A DNA stretch of 64,000 nt from Acidovorax facilis (GTDB lineage: Bacteria; Pseudomonadota; Gammaproteobacteria; Burkholderiales; Burkholderiaceae_C), in contig NZ_JAMXAX010000010.1 of assembly GCF_023913775.1 (NCBI RefSeq), positions 16,932 to 80,931 on the forward strand, given 5' to 3'. A program made the position numbers and the translations under genes. The notes beneath the pieces are model-generated. The model was given only the letters and a program-made list of their open reading frames with translations, did no database searches and had not been told where the DNA came from. Shown here piece after piece: positions 1 through 9,097 of the stretch (positions are counted from its first letter, which is position 1; each line of letters opens with the position of its first letter).

Positions 1-1110
1 ATGCTGGCCATCAGCGATGCATCATTTGGCTATGTGGACGACGAGGGCACGCCCACCACCATCCTCACCGGCGTGAACCGCTCGGTGCTGGCGGGCCAGC
101 GCATCGGCATTCTGGGTGCCAACGGCCAGGGCAAGTCCACGCTGGTCAAAACCATTGCCCGCACCATGAAACCCCTGGGCGGCAGCGTGACCGAAGGCAA
201 GGGCCTGAACATCGGCTACTTCGCCCAGCAGGAACTCGACGTGCTGCGCCCCGGCGAGAACCCGCTGGAGCACATGATCCGCCTGGCCAAGGAACTGGGC
301 CCCGACATCAAGCAACCCAGCCGCGAGCAAGACCTGCGCAGCTATCTGGGCACGTTCAACTTCACGGGCGACATGGTCAAGCAAGCCGTGGGCACCATGA
401 GCGGTGGCGAAAAAGCCCGCTTGGTGTTGGCCATGATCGTGTGGCAACGCCCCAACCTGCTGCTGCTGGACGAACCTACCAACCACCTGGACTTAGCCAC
501 CCGCGAAGCCCTGGCCATGGCGCTCAACGACTTCGACGGCACCGTCATGCTGGTCAGCCACGACCGTTCGCTGCTGCGCTCGGTCTGCGAAGACTTCTGG
601 ATGGTGGGCCGGGGCGTTGTGGGGCCCTTCGATGGCGATCTGGACGACTACCAGCGCTACCTGCTCGAAGAGTCCAAACGCCTTCGCGAAGAGGCACGCC
701 TGGCCGAGCAGGCACAGGTCTCGGTGGCAAGCTCCACGGCCCCCAAGGCCAACGCAACTTCAGCGGCAGCAAATCCCGCTCCTGTCGCGGCCCCGGTGCC
801 CACACCGACCTCCGCCACAACCCCTTCAAGGGACGGGCGAGAACAACGCAAACTGGATGCCCAGGCGCGCCAGCAACAAGCCGAAAAAACACGGCCACTC
901 AAAAAAGAGCTGGAGCAGATCGACAAGCGCCTGGCGACGCTGGCTGGCGAACGGGCTGCGCTCGAGCACAAGCTCACGCAGGCCCTGCCCCCGGCCGAGA
1001 TCGCAGAGTGTGGCCGCGCCCTGAAGGCAGGCCATGAAGAGACGGCCCAACTGGAAGAACGCTGGCTGGAAATTTCTTCGGAACTGGAAGAAATCTCGGC
1101 AGCGGCATAG
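1..1110 (+). CDS. ABC-F family ATPase, C-terminal half (partial)
   Basis: C-terminal part of an ABC-F protein, a soluble duplicated ATPase that acts on ribosomes rather than as a transporter. The frame is open from the first base, so the first nucleotide-binding domain lies outside the window. The visible 369 residues hold the second one: Walker A GANGQGKST (39-47), signature SGGEKA (134-139), Walker B LLLLDEPTNHLD with D157/E158, and the SHDRS switch histidine. From about residue 215 the chain is charged with an Ala/Pro linker, as in the coiled tail of YheS/Uup-type members. The segment PFDGDLDDYQ resembles E. coli YheS more than EttA, but the subfamily is not certain. Confidence 0.9.
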   Translation: MLAISDASFGYVDDEGTPTTILTGVNRSVLAGQRIGILGANGQGKSTLVKTIARTMKPLGGSVTEGKGLNIGYFAQQELDVLRPGENPLEHMIRLAKELGPDIKQPSREQDLRSYLGTFNFTGDMVKQAVGTMSGGEKARLVLAMIVWQRPNLLLLDEPTNHLDLATREALAMALNDFDGTVMLVSHDRSLLRSVCEDFWMVGRGVVGPFDGDLDDYQRYLLEESKRLREEARLAEQAQVSVASSTAPKANATSAAANPAPVAAPVPTPTSATTPSRDGREQRKLDAQARQQQAEKTRPLKKELEQIDKRLATLAGERAALEHKLTQALPPAEIAECGRALKAGHEETAQLEERWLEISSELEEISAAA

Positions 1111-1159
1111 GCCAAAAATGTAAATTCATGTAATAACAAAGTGATCGTTATTCGACCTT

Positions 1160-1203
1160 TGCGCTTATCCAGCAATCATTTTTAGCTATTATTTTTGATA
1201 GCG
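1160..1203. repeat. R1-family palindromic repeat, degenerate copy
   Basis: Contains GCGCTTATCCAGCAATC followed by TTAGCTATTATTTTTGATAGC. The second hairpin of the family (GCTAT...ATAGC) is clear; the left arm of the AGCGCTT hairpin has decayed. It closely matches the copy at 20325-20372. Confidence 0.6.
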
Positions 1204-1309
1204 GTGTAGAGGTAAGCCTGCGGGCACTTACGGTTGCATTTTTTTGCGAGACGCTGTCAACGGACAGTAGATGGGCCGCGTTGTTGGTACATCACAGGAG
1301 TTTTCCAGC

Positions 1310-1384
1310 ATGAATACCACCGCAATCTTGTCCGCTTGGCCCGAAGACGAACGCGATCGCAAGCGCGCTCCCGCCCGCTTCTGA
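1310..1384 (+). CDS. possible small protein, 24 aa
   Basis: An ATG preceded by AGGAG with a 9-base spacer opens a 24-codon frame rich in charged residues (begins MNTTAILSAWPEDERDRKR). The ribosome binding site is better than expected by chance. It could be a true small protein, a leader, or the 5' stump of a decayed gene, because the following 150 bases have no continuation. No family recognised. Confidence 0.3.
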   Translation: MNTTAILSAWPEDERDRKRAPARF

Positions 1385-1545
1385 AGACGTGGCAGCCATT
1401 TTCCCGCTTCAAGCGCCCATCCAATGCCAGCCTCAAAACCGAAGCACAAAGCGTACCAAGGTACCGGTTGTGTTTCTGCCGAACGGCCCATTTCATAGGC
1501 TCCTCGAAGCAAGGTAACCGGCAGCCCCTTCCCTCTTGCTCCTCC

Positions 1546-1578
1546 AACAAAAAACCCCGCATTGCGGGGTTTTTTGTT
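1546..1578. terminator. bidirectional Rho-independent terminator behind phaB
   Basis: Perfect 15-bp inverted repeat with a 3-base ATT loop. A GC core (CCCCGC/GCGGGG) is flanked by A6 and T6 runs on the two sides, so it can end transcription from both strands. It lies 19 bases past the phaB stop codon. Confidence 0.9.
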
Positions 1579-1596
1579 TTTCCAACCCTTCGGGCA

Positions 1597-2334
1597 TCAA
1601 CCCATGTGCAGGCCACCGTTAACCGAGAAATCAGCACCGGTGGCGTAGCCACCCTCATCCGAAGCCAGCCACGCAATGATGGAAGCGATTTCGCTGGGTT
1701 CACCGAGGCGCTTGACGGGAACCGTGGCCACGATCTTTTCGAGCACATCGGGACGGATCGCCTTGACCATGTCGGTGCCGATGTAGCCGGGGCTCACCGT
1801 ATTGACCGTCACGCCCTTGGTGGCCAGCTCCTGCGCCAGAGCCATCGAAAAGCCATGCATGCCCGCCTTGGCCGCCGAGTAGTTGGTCTGGCCCGCCTGG
1901 CCCTTCTCACCATTCACCGAACTGATGTTGATGATGCGGCCCCAGCCCTTTTCCACCATGTCGACCACCACCTGCTTGGTGACGTTGAACATGCTGTTGA
2001 GGTTGGTTTCAATCACCGCGTCCCAGTCTTCGCGCGACATCTTGAGGAACATGCGGTCGCGGGTGATGCCGGCGTTGTTCACCAGCACGTCGATGGTGCC
2101 GTGCTCGGCCTTGGTCTTGCCAAAGGCTTCTACCGTGGAATCCCAGTCGCCCACATTGCCCACCGACGCATAGAAGGTGTAGCCCAGGGCTTTCTGCTCA
2201 GCCAGCCACTTGGCATGGTCACGGGTAGGGCCACAACCTGCGATGACCTTGAAACCCTCCTTGTGCAGGCGCTGGCAAATGGCAGTCCCGATGCCGCCCA
2301 TGCCGCCGGTGACGTATGCAACTTTCTGGCTCAT
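1597..2334 (-). CDS. phaB: acetoacetyl-CoA reductase (NADPH)
   Basis: Reduces acetoacetyl-CoA to (R)-3-hydroxybutyryl-CoA, the second step of polyhydroxybutyrate synthesis. It is a 245-residue short-chain dehydrogenase with the glycine-rich TGGMGGIG nucleotide motif (9-16), NNAG (87-90) and the catalytic set S139, Y152, K156 (YSAAK). The near full-length resemblance to Cupriavidus PhaB, including the end GGLHMG, is strong. The start is the ATG of MSQKVAYVTGG, 6 bases after AAGGAG; an upstream ATG ten codons earlier has no such site. Last gene of phaC-phaA-phaB, but separated from phaA by a 349-bp gap containing a terminator, so it may also have its own promoter. Confidence 0.95.
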   Translation of the reverse strand: MSQKVAYVTGGMGGIGTAICQRLHKEGFKVIAGCGPTRDHAKWLAEQKALGYTFYASVGNVGDWDSTVEAFGKTKAEHGTIDVLVNNAGITRDRMFLKMSREDWDAVIETNLNSMFNVTKQVVVDMVEKGWGRIINISSVNGEKGQAGQTNYSAAKAGMHGFSMALAQELATKGVTVNTVSPGYIGTDMVKAIRPDVLEKIVATVPVKRLGEPSEIASIIAWLASDEGGYATGADFSVNGGLHMG

Positions 2335-2683
2335 GTGATTTCTCCTTGTTGGTGATTTGCTCAACAGCCACTCTACCGAAGAAATCTACCGCCGCCGTGA
2401 AGGAAAACACTGAAGCCCTTTTCTTTTTGGCATATCGGCATGCGTCATGCGCCTTACGCGCTATGTGTCTCGGCAGAGTCACAGTTTTGGTGCAAGCCAC
2501 AGCCCTCCTACGGCCCAACAGAAACATCTTGCAACCACCTGCGCGCGCTAAGGTGGGACCACGGCGGCGACACGTTCACACTGAAGCCAGACATAAAAAA
2601 GCCGCGTCGTAACGCGGCTTCGATTTTTGGCCTTGCACCTGAGAAACGGCTGAACCGCAGGTGCCGCCAAGCGCAGGGGCTTA
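2335..2683. other. phaA-phaB intergenic region
   Basis: 349 bases without a gene. It holds the terminator at 2599-2620 and presumably the phaB promoter on the minus strand. I could not single out a convincing -35/-10 pair, and no coding frame with a ribosome binding site was seen. Confidence 0.6.
2599..2620 (-). terminator. Rho-independent terminator after phaA
   Basis: 9-bp stem AAGCCGCGT/ACGCGGCTT with a 4-base loop. On the minus strand it is followed by a T6 run, 64 bases beyond the phaA stop. It would end or attenuate the phaC-phaA transcript before phaB. Confidence 0.8.
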
Positions 2684-3862
2684 CTAGCGCTCCAAGGCCA
2701 GGGACACGCCCATGCCGCCACCAATACACAGCGCTGCCAAGCCCTTCTTGGCATCGCGACGCTGCATTTCGTGCAGCAGCGTTACCAGGATGCGGCAGCC
2801 GGAAGCGCCGATGGGGTGGCCGATAGCGATGGCACCGCCGTTCACGTTCACCTTGGCAGGGTCAATCCCCAATTCCTTGTTCACCGCGCAGGCTTGTGCG
2901 GCAAAGGCTTCGTTCAGCTCGAACAGGTCCACATCGGCAGCGTTCCAGCCTGCGCGCTGCAGGGCCTTACGTGACGCTGGCACCGGGCCCATGCCCATGG
3001 TGGCGGGGTCCAGACCACTGGTGCCGAAGGCCGCAATGCGTGCCAGGGGCTTGAGACCCAGGGCGGCCGCCTTCTTGGCGCTCATCACCACCACGGCAGC
3101 AGCGCCATCGTTCAGGCCGGATGCATTACCCGCCGTCACGCTACCCGCCTTGTCAAACGCGGGGCGCAGGCCTGCCAGCGCTTCGGCATTGGTCTTGCGG
3201 TTCAGGTATTCATCCGCATTGAAAAGGATGGGGTCGCCCTTCTTTTGCGCCAGGCTCACACCCACGATTTCGTCCACGAACTTGCCGGCATCTTGCGCTG
3301 CGGCAGCCTTTTGCTGGCTGCCCAGGGCCAGGGCGTCCTGCATGTCACGGGTGATGCCGTAGGCCTTGGCAACGTTCTCCGCCGTAATGCCCATGTGGTA
3401 CTGGTTGTACACGTCCCACAGGCCGTCCACGATCATGGTGTCGATGAGCTTCCAGTCGCCCATGCGCTGGCCATCGCGCGAGCCGGGCAGTACGTGGGGC
3501 GCCATGCTCATGCTCTCTTGGCCGCCAGCCACGACGATTTCACTGTCACCCCAGGCAACAGCCTGCGCAGCAAGCATCACGGCCTTCAAGCCTGAGCCGC
3601 ACACCGCGTTGATCGTGAGCGCAGGGGTTTCCTTGGCCACACCGGCCTTCATGGAAGCCTGCCGGGCGGGGTTCTGGCCCACGCCAGCGGCCAGCACCTG
3701 GCCCATGATGACTTCACCAATCTGGTCGGACGACAGGCCCGCGCGCGCGATGGCTTCGCGGATCACGATGGCGCCCAGTTCGGTCGCAGGCGTCTTGGCC
3801 AGTGCGCCACCAAATTTGCCCACAGCGGTGCGGGTGGCCGAAACGATGACGATGTCTTCCAT
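2684..3862 (-). CDS. phaA: acetyl-CoA acetyltransferase (beta-ketothiolase)
   Basis: Condenses two acetyl-CoA to acetoacetyl-CoA, the first step toward polyhydroxybutyrate. The 392-residue thiolase has nucleophilic C88 in [11 protein letters not shown], the GHPIGASG histidine motif near the C-terminus and the second cysteine in CIGGGMG. Sequence and length match Cupriavidus PhaA. The start [15 protein letters not shown] is preceded by AAGGAC; a longer frame upstream lacks family similarity. It lies 80 bases downstream of phaC on the same strand and is followed by a terminator. Confidence 0.95.
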   Translation of the reverse strand: MEDIVIVSATRTAVGKFGGALAKTPATELGAIVIREAIARAGLSSDQIGEVIMGQVLAAGVGQNPARQASMKAGVAKETPALTINAVCGSGLKAVMLAAQAVAWGDSEIVVAGGQESMSMAPHVLPGSRDGQRMGDWKLIDTMIVDGLWDVYNQYHMGITAENVAKAYGITRDMQDALALGSQQKAAAAQDAGKFVDEIVGVSLAQKKGDPILFNADEYLNRKTNAEALAGLRPAFDKAGSVTAGNASGLNDGAAAVVVMSAKKAAALGLKPLARIAAFGTSGLDPATMGMGPVPASRKALQRAGWNAADVDLFELNEAFAAQACAVNKELGIDPAKVNVNGGAIAIGHPIGASGCRILVTLLHEMQRRDAKKGLAALCIGGGMGVSLALER

Positions 3863-3942
3863 GGAATGTCCTTGTGGTTGGAGGTTGTTGCTGGGTAATT
3901 TTCGAGGTGCAGAAAGCAAGAGCGGGTCAGGACTTTTGCGTA

Positions 3943-5643
3943 TCAGGATTTCTGCTTAACGTAGCTGCCGGGGGCGGGCTCCAAGGCCTTGAACTTGGTG
4001 CCCTTGCCATAGCCCTTGGGCGCCGCGATCTGCTTGCCCGCGTGGCCCTTGAGCCAGCCAGACCAGTCGGTCCACCAACTGCCAGGGTGCTCGGTCGCGC
4101 CTTGGAGCCATTGGTCGAGCGTGGCGGGCAGCTTGCCGTCGGCGCGAATCCAGTGGCTGCGCTTGCCTTTGGCAGGCGGGTTGATGACGCCCGCTATGTG
4201 CCCCGAGGCCCCCATCACAAACCGTTTCTTGCCGGGCAGCACCTGGGTGGAGGCATACGCAGCATTGATGGGCACGATGTGGTCCTCGCGCGAGCCGTAG
4301 ATGTATACAGGCAGCTCGAGGTTGCCCAAATCCATTTTCTCGCCACACACGGTGAGCTTGCCCGGTTGGACGAGGTTGTTTTCAAGGTAGAAATTGCGCA
4401 GGTACCACGCGTAAAACGGGCCTGGCAGGTTGGTGCTGTCGCTGTTCCAGTACAGCAGGTCGAACGGGGGCGGCGTTTCGCCCTTGAGGTAGTTGCCCAC
4501 CACGTAGTTCCACACGAGGTCATTGGGCCGCAGAAAGCTGAAGGTCGAGGCCAGGTCCTGCCCCTTCATGAGGCCGCCCTTGCCCATCTGCATCTCTCGG
4601 AATTTCACAAACGCCTCGTCAATGAAAACGTCGAGGATGCCGGTGTCCGTGAAGTCGATCAGCGTGGTAAGGAAAGTGGCGCTGGCCACGGGCTCATCGC
4701 CGCGCGCGGCCAGCACGGCCAGCGCATTGCTCAGGATGGTGCCGCCTACGCAAAAACCCAGCGCATTGATCTGGTCGGCGCCCGTGATGTTCTGCACCAC
4801 GTCGATGGCGGCCATGGCGCCGTCTTCCACGTAATCGTCCCAGGTCTTGTGGGCGAGGCTGTCGTCAGGGTTGCGCCAGCTGACCACAAAGGTCCGGTGG
4901 CCTTGCTCCACGGCGTAGCGGATCAGAGAGTTCTCGGGCTGCAGGTCGAGGATGTAGAACTTGTTGATGCACGGCGGCACGAGCAGGAAGGGCCGCTCGT
5001 ACACCTTGGCGGTCAGCGGCTTGTATTCGAGCAACTGGAACAGTTCGTTCTCGTACACCACCGCGCCTTCGGTGGTGGCCACGTTGCGCCCCACCTCGAA
5101 CAGGCTTTCGTCGGTCATTGACACATGGCCCTGTGTGATGTCGTGCAGCAGGTTCTGCATGCCTTTGGCAATGCTCTCGCCCTTGGTCTCGATGGCTTTT
5201 TTCTGTGCTTCGGCGTTGAAGGCCAGGAAGTTGCTGGGCGCCATGGCAGCCATCCACTGCTCCACGCCAAAGCGGATGCGGGCCTTGGTCTTTTCGTCAG
5301 CCTCCACCGCGTCGGCCAGCCCCATGAGGGTGCGGGCATTGAGCAGGTAGGCTGCGGCTGAGAACGCAGCAACGGGGTTGCTCGCCCAGCCCTCGCCGGA
5401 GAAGCGGCGGTCCTTGACTTCGGGGGTTCCCTGCAGGCCCTGGGCCCAGAGTTCCTGCGCGTCTTTCAGGTACTGCTGCTGCAGGGACTGCAGCTTGGTG
5501 GGCGAAAATTTCAGGGGTGGTGCTGCAGGAACCTGGGTGCCCATGTCCAGCTTCTGGAACGACTGCAGCGCCTGCGACCAGCTTTGCCCGAAAATCTTCT
5601 GGAACTGCTCGGCGCTCTCGGCCCAGGGTGATTCAGAATTCAT
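3943..5643 (-). CDS. phaC: class I poly(R)-hydroxyalkanoate synthase
   Basis: Polymerises (R)-3-hydroxyacyl-CoA into storage polyester on granules. The 566 residues are the usual class I length. The lipase-like box GFCVGG holds the presumed nucleophile C298; D454 (SREDHIVP) and H482 (SGHIAGV) complete the triad by family analogy. The N-terminal helical region (1-100) is typical of class I enzymes. First gene of the phaC-phaA-phaB run, so the order is as in Cupriavidus. A small membrane-protein gene is divergent upstream. Confidence 0.96.
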   Translation of the reverse strand: MNSESPWAESAEQFQKIFGQSWSQALQSFQKLDMGTQVPAAPPLKFSPTKLQSLQQQYLKDAQELWAQGLQGTPEVKDRRFSGEGWASNPVAAFSAAAYLLNARTLMGLADAVEADEKTKARIRFGVEQWMAAMAPSNFLAFNAEAQKKAIETKGESIAKGMQNLLHDITQGHVSMTDESLFEVGRNVATTEGAVVYENELFQLLEYKPLTAKVYERPFLLVPPCINKFYILDLQPENSLIRYAVEQGHRTFVVSWRNPDDSLAHKTWDDYVEDGAMAAIDVVQNITGADQINALGFCVGGTILSNALAVLAARGDEPVASATFLTTLIDFTDTGILDVFIDEAFVKFREMQMGKGGLMKGQDLASTFSFLRPNDLVWNYVVGNYLKGETPPPFDLLYWNSDSTNLPGPFYAWYLRNFYLENNLVQPGKLTVCGEKMDLGNLELPVYIYGSREDHIVPINAAYASTQVLPGKKRFVMGASGHIAGVINPPAKGKRSHWIRADGKLPATLDQWLQGATEHPGSWWTDWSGWLKGHAGKQIAAPKGYGKGTKFKALEPAPGSYVKQKS

Positions 5644-5767
5644 GCTCTTTCCTCAGTGATTGGTCGCTCGCAGCGGCAAAGCTTCTGGTTTTTTATCTCT
5701 CGGGTTCATTGTTGCCGAGCCCTTTGCACATGGCAACGGATTCAACGCTTGCACTGAACACAAACCA

Positions 5768-6094
5768 ATGTACCTCATCGTCATCGCCTGGACCTACGTC
5801 ACCCTCATGATGGCGGTGGCCGAAGCCACCAGCCCCAACGGCACCGTGCTCGGCGCCGTGATCACCTTTGCGCTGTATGGGATGCTGCCCATGGGCATTC
5901 TGGTGTACATCCTTGGCACTCCTTCGCGCAAGCGGGCGATCAAGGCACGCGAGGCCGCAGAGCAGGCGGCCTACGATGCGGAGCAAGCCGCAGCCGCAGC
6001 CAGTGCCACGGCGTCAGCTGCGCCAGATGCAGGCGGCGAAGCGCCCGCTAGCGCCGAGAGCCCCACTGTCGCGGCGGTGCGAAAAGAACCGTGA
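5768..6094 (+). CDS. small conserved-looking membrane protein, unknown function
   Basis: 108 residues with two hydrophobic segments (about 2-20 and 27-48, MYLIVIAWTYVTLMM and VLGAVITFALYGMLPMGILV), then a basic stretch (SRKRAIKAR) and an Ala-rich tail. No catalytic motif or named family recognised. The ATG at 5768 precedes the first membrane segment. The last 80 bases overlap, tail to tail, the 3' end of pgeF on the other strand, and the Ala-rich tail is encoded mostly in that overlap. Divergent from phaC. Confidence 0.6.
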   Translation: MYLIVIAWTYVTLMMAVAEATSPNGTVLGAVITFALYGMLPMGILVYILGTPSRKRAIKAREAAEQAAYDAEQAAAAASATASAAPDAGGEAPASAESPTVAAVRKEP

Positions 6095-6889
6095 AGCGTT
6101 GGTCACGGTGCACCAAGGCGATGTGCCATCGTTGCCGTGGATGTGGGTGATCCCCAGCGCCTGCAGCCGCAGTCGAGCCAGTCCAGCCAGGTCGCACAGG
6201 TATTTGCCTTTGGCACTGCCGCTGGGCACAAAACACGCCTCTGAAGCCGGGTTCGCCTCGCAAAATGCCGCGCGCACCTCGGCCCCCACTTCAAAGGCCT
6301 GCGGGCCAATACAGGGGCCCAGCCAGACCAGGGTGTCCTGGGCGAACGTTTGGGCAGGATCGTTTGCTTCTATTTTGATAGCATTTAGCGCTTTGCCACC
6401 AAGCGCCAGGCCCTCAAAACGCTTGAAAGCCGATTCCAGCACTCCCTGCCCGCCCACTCCGGCCAGCCCGCGCCAGCCTGCATGCGCCGCCGCCACCACA
6501 CGGCCTGAACGGTGTGCGAGCAGCACCGGCAGGCAGTCCGCCACCATGATGGTGCAGGCCACACCGGGCGCGGTGGCCACGCAGGCATCGGCGTCGATGC
6601 CATCGGGTGTGCTGCTGTCCAGGTGCACCACGCCATCGCCGTGTACTTGGTTCAGAAACACCGCCCGTGTGCCATTCGCCACCGCAGCGACCGTGGATTG
6701 CAGCCGCATGCGGTTGGTGTGCACGGCGGCCGCGACATCACCCACATGGGTCCCCAGATTCAGGCTGTCATAGGGTGGCAGGCTCACGCCCCCCGTGCGT
6801 GTGGTGCACAGTGCAAACACGCCCTCGGGCGCGGGCCAGTCGGGCACCAAGCAGTCGGCCGCCGCCAGAGGGCCTTCGTGCGGGGTCAA
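6014..6889 (-). CDS. pgeF: YfiH/PgeF family multicopper-like purine nucleoside phosphorylase / peptidoglycan editing factor
   Basis: YfiH-family protein, variously assigned as purine nucleoside phosphorylase/adenosine deaminase and as a peptidoglycan editing factor. Zinc-site residues H83 (NQVHGD), C119 (VADCLPVL) and H136 (AHAGWRGL) are present, and the end RFFSHRRD...GRFAACIW is typical. The start appears to be TTG at 6889, whose TTGA overlaps the maiA stop, suggesting translational coupling. Residues 158-175 (FEGLALGGKALNAIKIEA) are encoded by an R1 repeat and have no counterpart in E. coli YfiH as I recall it, where the VLE helix runs almost directly into WLGP. Confidence 0.88.
   Translation of the reverse strand: MTPHEGPLAAADCLVPDWPAPEGVFALCTTRTGGVSLPPYDSLNLGTHVGDVAAAVHTNRMRLQSTVAAVANGTRAVFLNQVHGDGVVHLDSSTPDGIDADACVATAPGVACTIMVADCLPVLLAHRSGRVVAAAHAGWRGLAGVGGQGVLESAFKRFEGLALGGKALNAIKIEANDPAQTFAQDTLVWLGPCIGPQAFEVGAEVRAAFCEANPASEACFVPSGSAKGKYLCDLAGLARLRLQALGITHIHGNDGTSPWCTVTNASRFFSHRRDSGALGASGRFAACIWRS
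6373..6419. repeat. R1-family repeat inside pgeF
   Basis: TTTTGATAGC, AGCGCTT, a 7-base loop, AAGCGC, and GGCCCTCAAAA on the plus strand. It lies in the pgeF coding sequence and is read through on the minus strand as part of an 18-codon block (residues 158-175). The same block occurs in the same frame in ligA (14935-14982). Confidence 0.85.
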
Positions 6890-7554
6890 GCTTCGTGGTC
6901 CGGGCAGGCGGACGGCTGGGCCTTCTGGAAGGCGGGCAACGCCATGCAGGCGTCGAATGCCCCCATCGTGAGTGGCAGGCCACCCAGGTCCACGTTGAAA
7001 CGCTGGCCGTTGAAGATTTGCGGCACCAGGCAGCAGTCGGCCAGCGTGGGGGTGTCGCCCCAGCACAGCAAGGAGGGAGGCAGGCCCTGGGTTTCGCGCT
7101 CTTGCGCCAACAGTGCCAGCTGGCGCTCAAAGGCCTCCAGCCCGCTGCGCACCCAGTGGTGGTACCACGCGTTCTTGGCCCCCTCGTCCACCTTCAGCTC
7201 GCGCACCAGGTACTTGAGAACGCGCAGGTTGTTGATGGGATGGATTTCGCACGCCACCATCTGCGCCAGCGCACGCACGTGTGCCCGCGCCAGGGGCGTG
7301 GCAGGCAGCAGCGCGGGCGTAGGGTGGGTTTCCTCCAGGTATTCGATGATGGCCATCGACTGGGACAGCGCCGCGCCGTCATCGGTCACCAGCGTGGGTA
7401 CCAGCGCATCGCCGATGCGGCTGGCGTACGCCGGGGCCTGGTGCTCACCCTTGACGAGGTGCACGGGGATGTAGTCGTAAGGCAAGCCCTTGATCTGCAG
7501 CGCGATGCGCACACGGAACGAGGCGGAGGAACGGAAGTAGTTGTAGAGCTGCAT
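6886..7554 (-). CDS. maiA: maleylacetoacetate/maleylpyruvate isomerase (GST zeta class)
   Basis: Glutathione-dependent cis-trans isomerase of ring-cleavage products. 222 residues, N-terminal thioredoxin-like fold beginning MQLYNYFRSSASFRVRIAL; the SSASFRVR motif is the signature of zeta-class isomerases that carry the catalytic serine. A C-terminal helical domain follows. The nearby FAH-family hydrolase (8280-8975) and MarR regulator suggest a gentisate or homogentisate lower pathway. No ring-cleaving dioxygenase is in the window, so the substrate (maleylpyruvate or maleylacetoacetate) is unresolved. The stop overlaps the pgeF start. Confidence 0.88.
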   Translation of the reverse strand: MQLYNYFRSSASFRVRIALQIKGLPYDYIPVHLVKGEHQAPAYASRIGDALVPTLVTDDGAALSQSMAIIEYLEETHPTPALLPATPLARAHVRALAQMVACEIHPINNLRVLKYLVRELKVDEGAKNAWYHHWVRSGLEAFERQLALLAQERETQGLPPSLLCWGDTPTLADCCLVPQIFNGQRFNVDLGGLPLTMGAFDACMALPAFQKAQPSACPDHEA

Positions 7555-7655
7555 GCAGAAAATGCGTTGTGAAAGGGGACGTTTCAAAGCGTGGCAGTGA
7601 GGCCCCACACTACAGCGGGCGCTGAATGGGCAAGCCTCGGGGCCGCCCGGGTCCG

Positions 7656-8111
7656 TCAGGCGCCCGAGGCCCCTGCCGGGTCCTGGTGGTTGTAGACAAC
7701 CTTGGACAGGATGGCCATCAGATCGACGCGCTCCTGCGCGTTGAGTGGCGCCATCAGCCGCTCCTGCACACGCTGGGCGGCATCACGCATCTGCAGCGCG
7801 GCCACCTCGCCCTCGGGGGTGATCCACAGCAGTTTGCGGCGGCGGTCGCGGGTGTCGGGCTCGCGGCGGATCCAGCCGCGTTTTTCCAGCCGCCCAATTA
7901 CCGAGCCCGATGTGGCAGCGTCGAACGCCACGCGGGACGCCAGGGTGACCTGGTCTTCACCGGGCCGTGCCAGCAGCTCGTGCAGGATGGCGAACTGCAC
8001 CGGCGTCACGTCAAACCCCGCAGTCTCTTCCATGAAAAGCGCCACGGTTCGCTGGTGGGCACGGCGCACCAGGTGGCCTGGCGTGTTGTGGAAATCGAAG
8101 CTCTTTGCCAT
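7656..8111 (-). CDS. MarR family transcriptional regulator
   Basis: 151-residue winged-helix regulator. The DNA-binding region is FDVTPVQFAILHELL...VTLASRVAFDAATSGSVIGRLEKRGWIRREPDTRDRRRKLL, with the DxRxR wing typical of MarR proteins. Start MAKSFDFHNTPG at 8111; the frame extends further up but without family similarity. It is divergent from the FAH-family hydrolase gene with a 168-bp shared promoter region and lies head-to-tail behind maiA, so it probably represses this ring-cleavage pair in response to an aromatic ligand (inference). Confidence 0.88.
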   Translation of the reverse strand: MAKSFDFHNTPGHLVRRAHQRTVALFMEETAGFDVTPVQFAILHELLARPGEDQVTLASRVAFDAATSGSVIGRLEKRGWIRREPDTRDRRRKLLWITPEGEVAALQMRDAAQRVQERLMAPLNAQERVDLMAILSKVVYNHQDPAGASGA

Positions 8112-8279
8112 GGGCGCGAGTGTAGCGCCCCCCAGCAGGCGGCCCGCACCCATGGCACACTGCCACACCGAGGGCGCGCAGGGTCCACCCCGGGGTTTTG
8201 CGACACAGTCCTTGCCCTGGCATCCGCGCCGTCCGGCAACCATTCATTTCCATTGAACCCAGAAATTCGAGAGGCTGAC

Positions 8280-8975
8280 ATGAGCTACGTGTTTTCTCCC
8301 GCCCCCGTGGCCAGCGTGCCCGTGGTGGGCAGCGGCGACCGCTTTCCCGTACACCGCATTTATTGCGTGGGCCGCAACTACGAAGAGCATGCCAAGGAAA
8401 TGGGCTTCACCGGCCGCGAGCCACCCTTCTTCTTCATGAAGCCCGCCGATGCCATCGTGGTGGTCAACGCGGGCGAAACGGGCCAGCTGCCCTACCCCAG
8501 CCTCACCGCCAACCTGCACCACGAGATCGAACTGGTCGTGGCCATCGGTAAGGGTGGCAAAAACATCAAGGCCGCCGACGCATTGGCACACATCTACGGC
8601 TATGCCGTGGGCCTGGACATGACACGCCGCGACCTGCAAAACGACATGAAAAAACAGGGCCGCCCCTGGTGCATCGGCAAAGGCTTTGACGCCAGCGCGC
8701 CCATTGGGCCCATCACCCCGGCAGCGCAGGCGGGCGACGTTGCCAAGGCGGCCATCTGGCTGCAGGTCAACGGAGCGGACAAGCAGCGCAGCAGTGTGGC
8801 GCAGCTGATCTGGAACATTGCCGAAACCATCGAACACCTTTCGGCCGCGTGGGAGCTGCAGCCCGGCGACCTGATCTACACCGGCACCCCCGAAGGCGTG
8901 GGCGCCGTGGTGCGCGGCGATGTGCTGGAGGGTGGTGTCGAAGGCCTGGGCACGCTGCGCTTGAGCGTGGTGTAA
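8280..8975 (+). CDS. fumarylacetoacetate hydrolase family protein (fumarylpyruvate hydrolase-like)
   Basis: 231-residue FAH-fold hydrolase. The metal-binding residues fall in HHEIELVVAIGKGG (the E-x-E pair) and in the GLDMTRRDLQ motif; YTGTPEGVGAV near the end is the conserved FAH turn. Length and sequence resemble NagK-type fumarylpyruvate hydrolases of the gentisate pathway, which yield fumarate and pyruvate. The ATG at 8280 is preceded by GAGAGG. It pairs functionally with the GST-type isomerase 0.7 kb away on the opposite strand. Confidence 0.87.
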   Translation: MSYVFSPAPVASVPVVGSGDRFPVHRIYCVGRNYEEHAKEMGFTGREPPFFFMKPADAIVVVNAGETGQLPYPSLTANLHHEIELVVAIGKGGKNIKAADALAHIYGYAVGLDMTRRDLQNDMKKQGRPWCIGKGFDASAPIGPITPAAQAGDVAKAAIWLQVNGADKQRSSVAQLIWNIAETIEHLSAAWELQPGDLIYTGTPEGVGAVVRGDVLEGGVEGLGTLRLSVV

Positions 8976-9031
8976 CGCCCTGGCCGGGGCGCCGCGCGGC
9001 CCCAGTCTGGACGCACAGCCCCTGCACTATG

Positions 9032-9087
9032 CTTTTCATAGCTGCTTGCGCTTATAGAACAAGCGCTGGCAGCCGATTTGATTTGAA
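9032..9087. repeat. R1-family repeat upstream of Nudix gene
   Basis: ATAGCTGCTTGCGCTT, 7-base loop, AAGCGCTGGCAGC: a 13-bp stem with two mismatches (9041-9053 with 9061-9073). It occupies the leader just ahead of the Nudix start codon, so it would be in the 5' untranslated RNA or overlap the promoter. Confidence 0.85.
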
Positions 9088-9097
9088 AAATCCTCCG

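Larger units (their letters stand above)
1111..1596. other. 486-bp intergenic region between ABC-F gene and phaB
   Basis: Holds an R1-family repeat copy (1160-1203), a possible 24-codon reading frame with a good ribosome binding site (1310-1384), and a strong bidirectional terminator (1546-1578). Bases 1385-1545 show no convincing gene on either strand. Confidence 0.7.
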
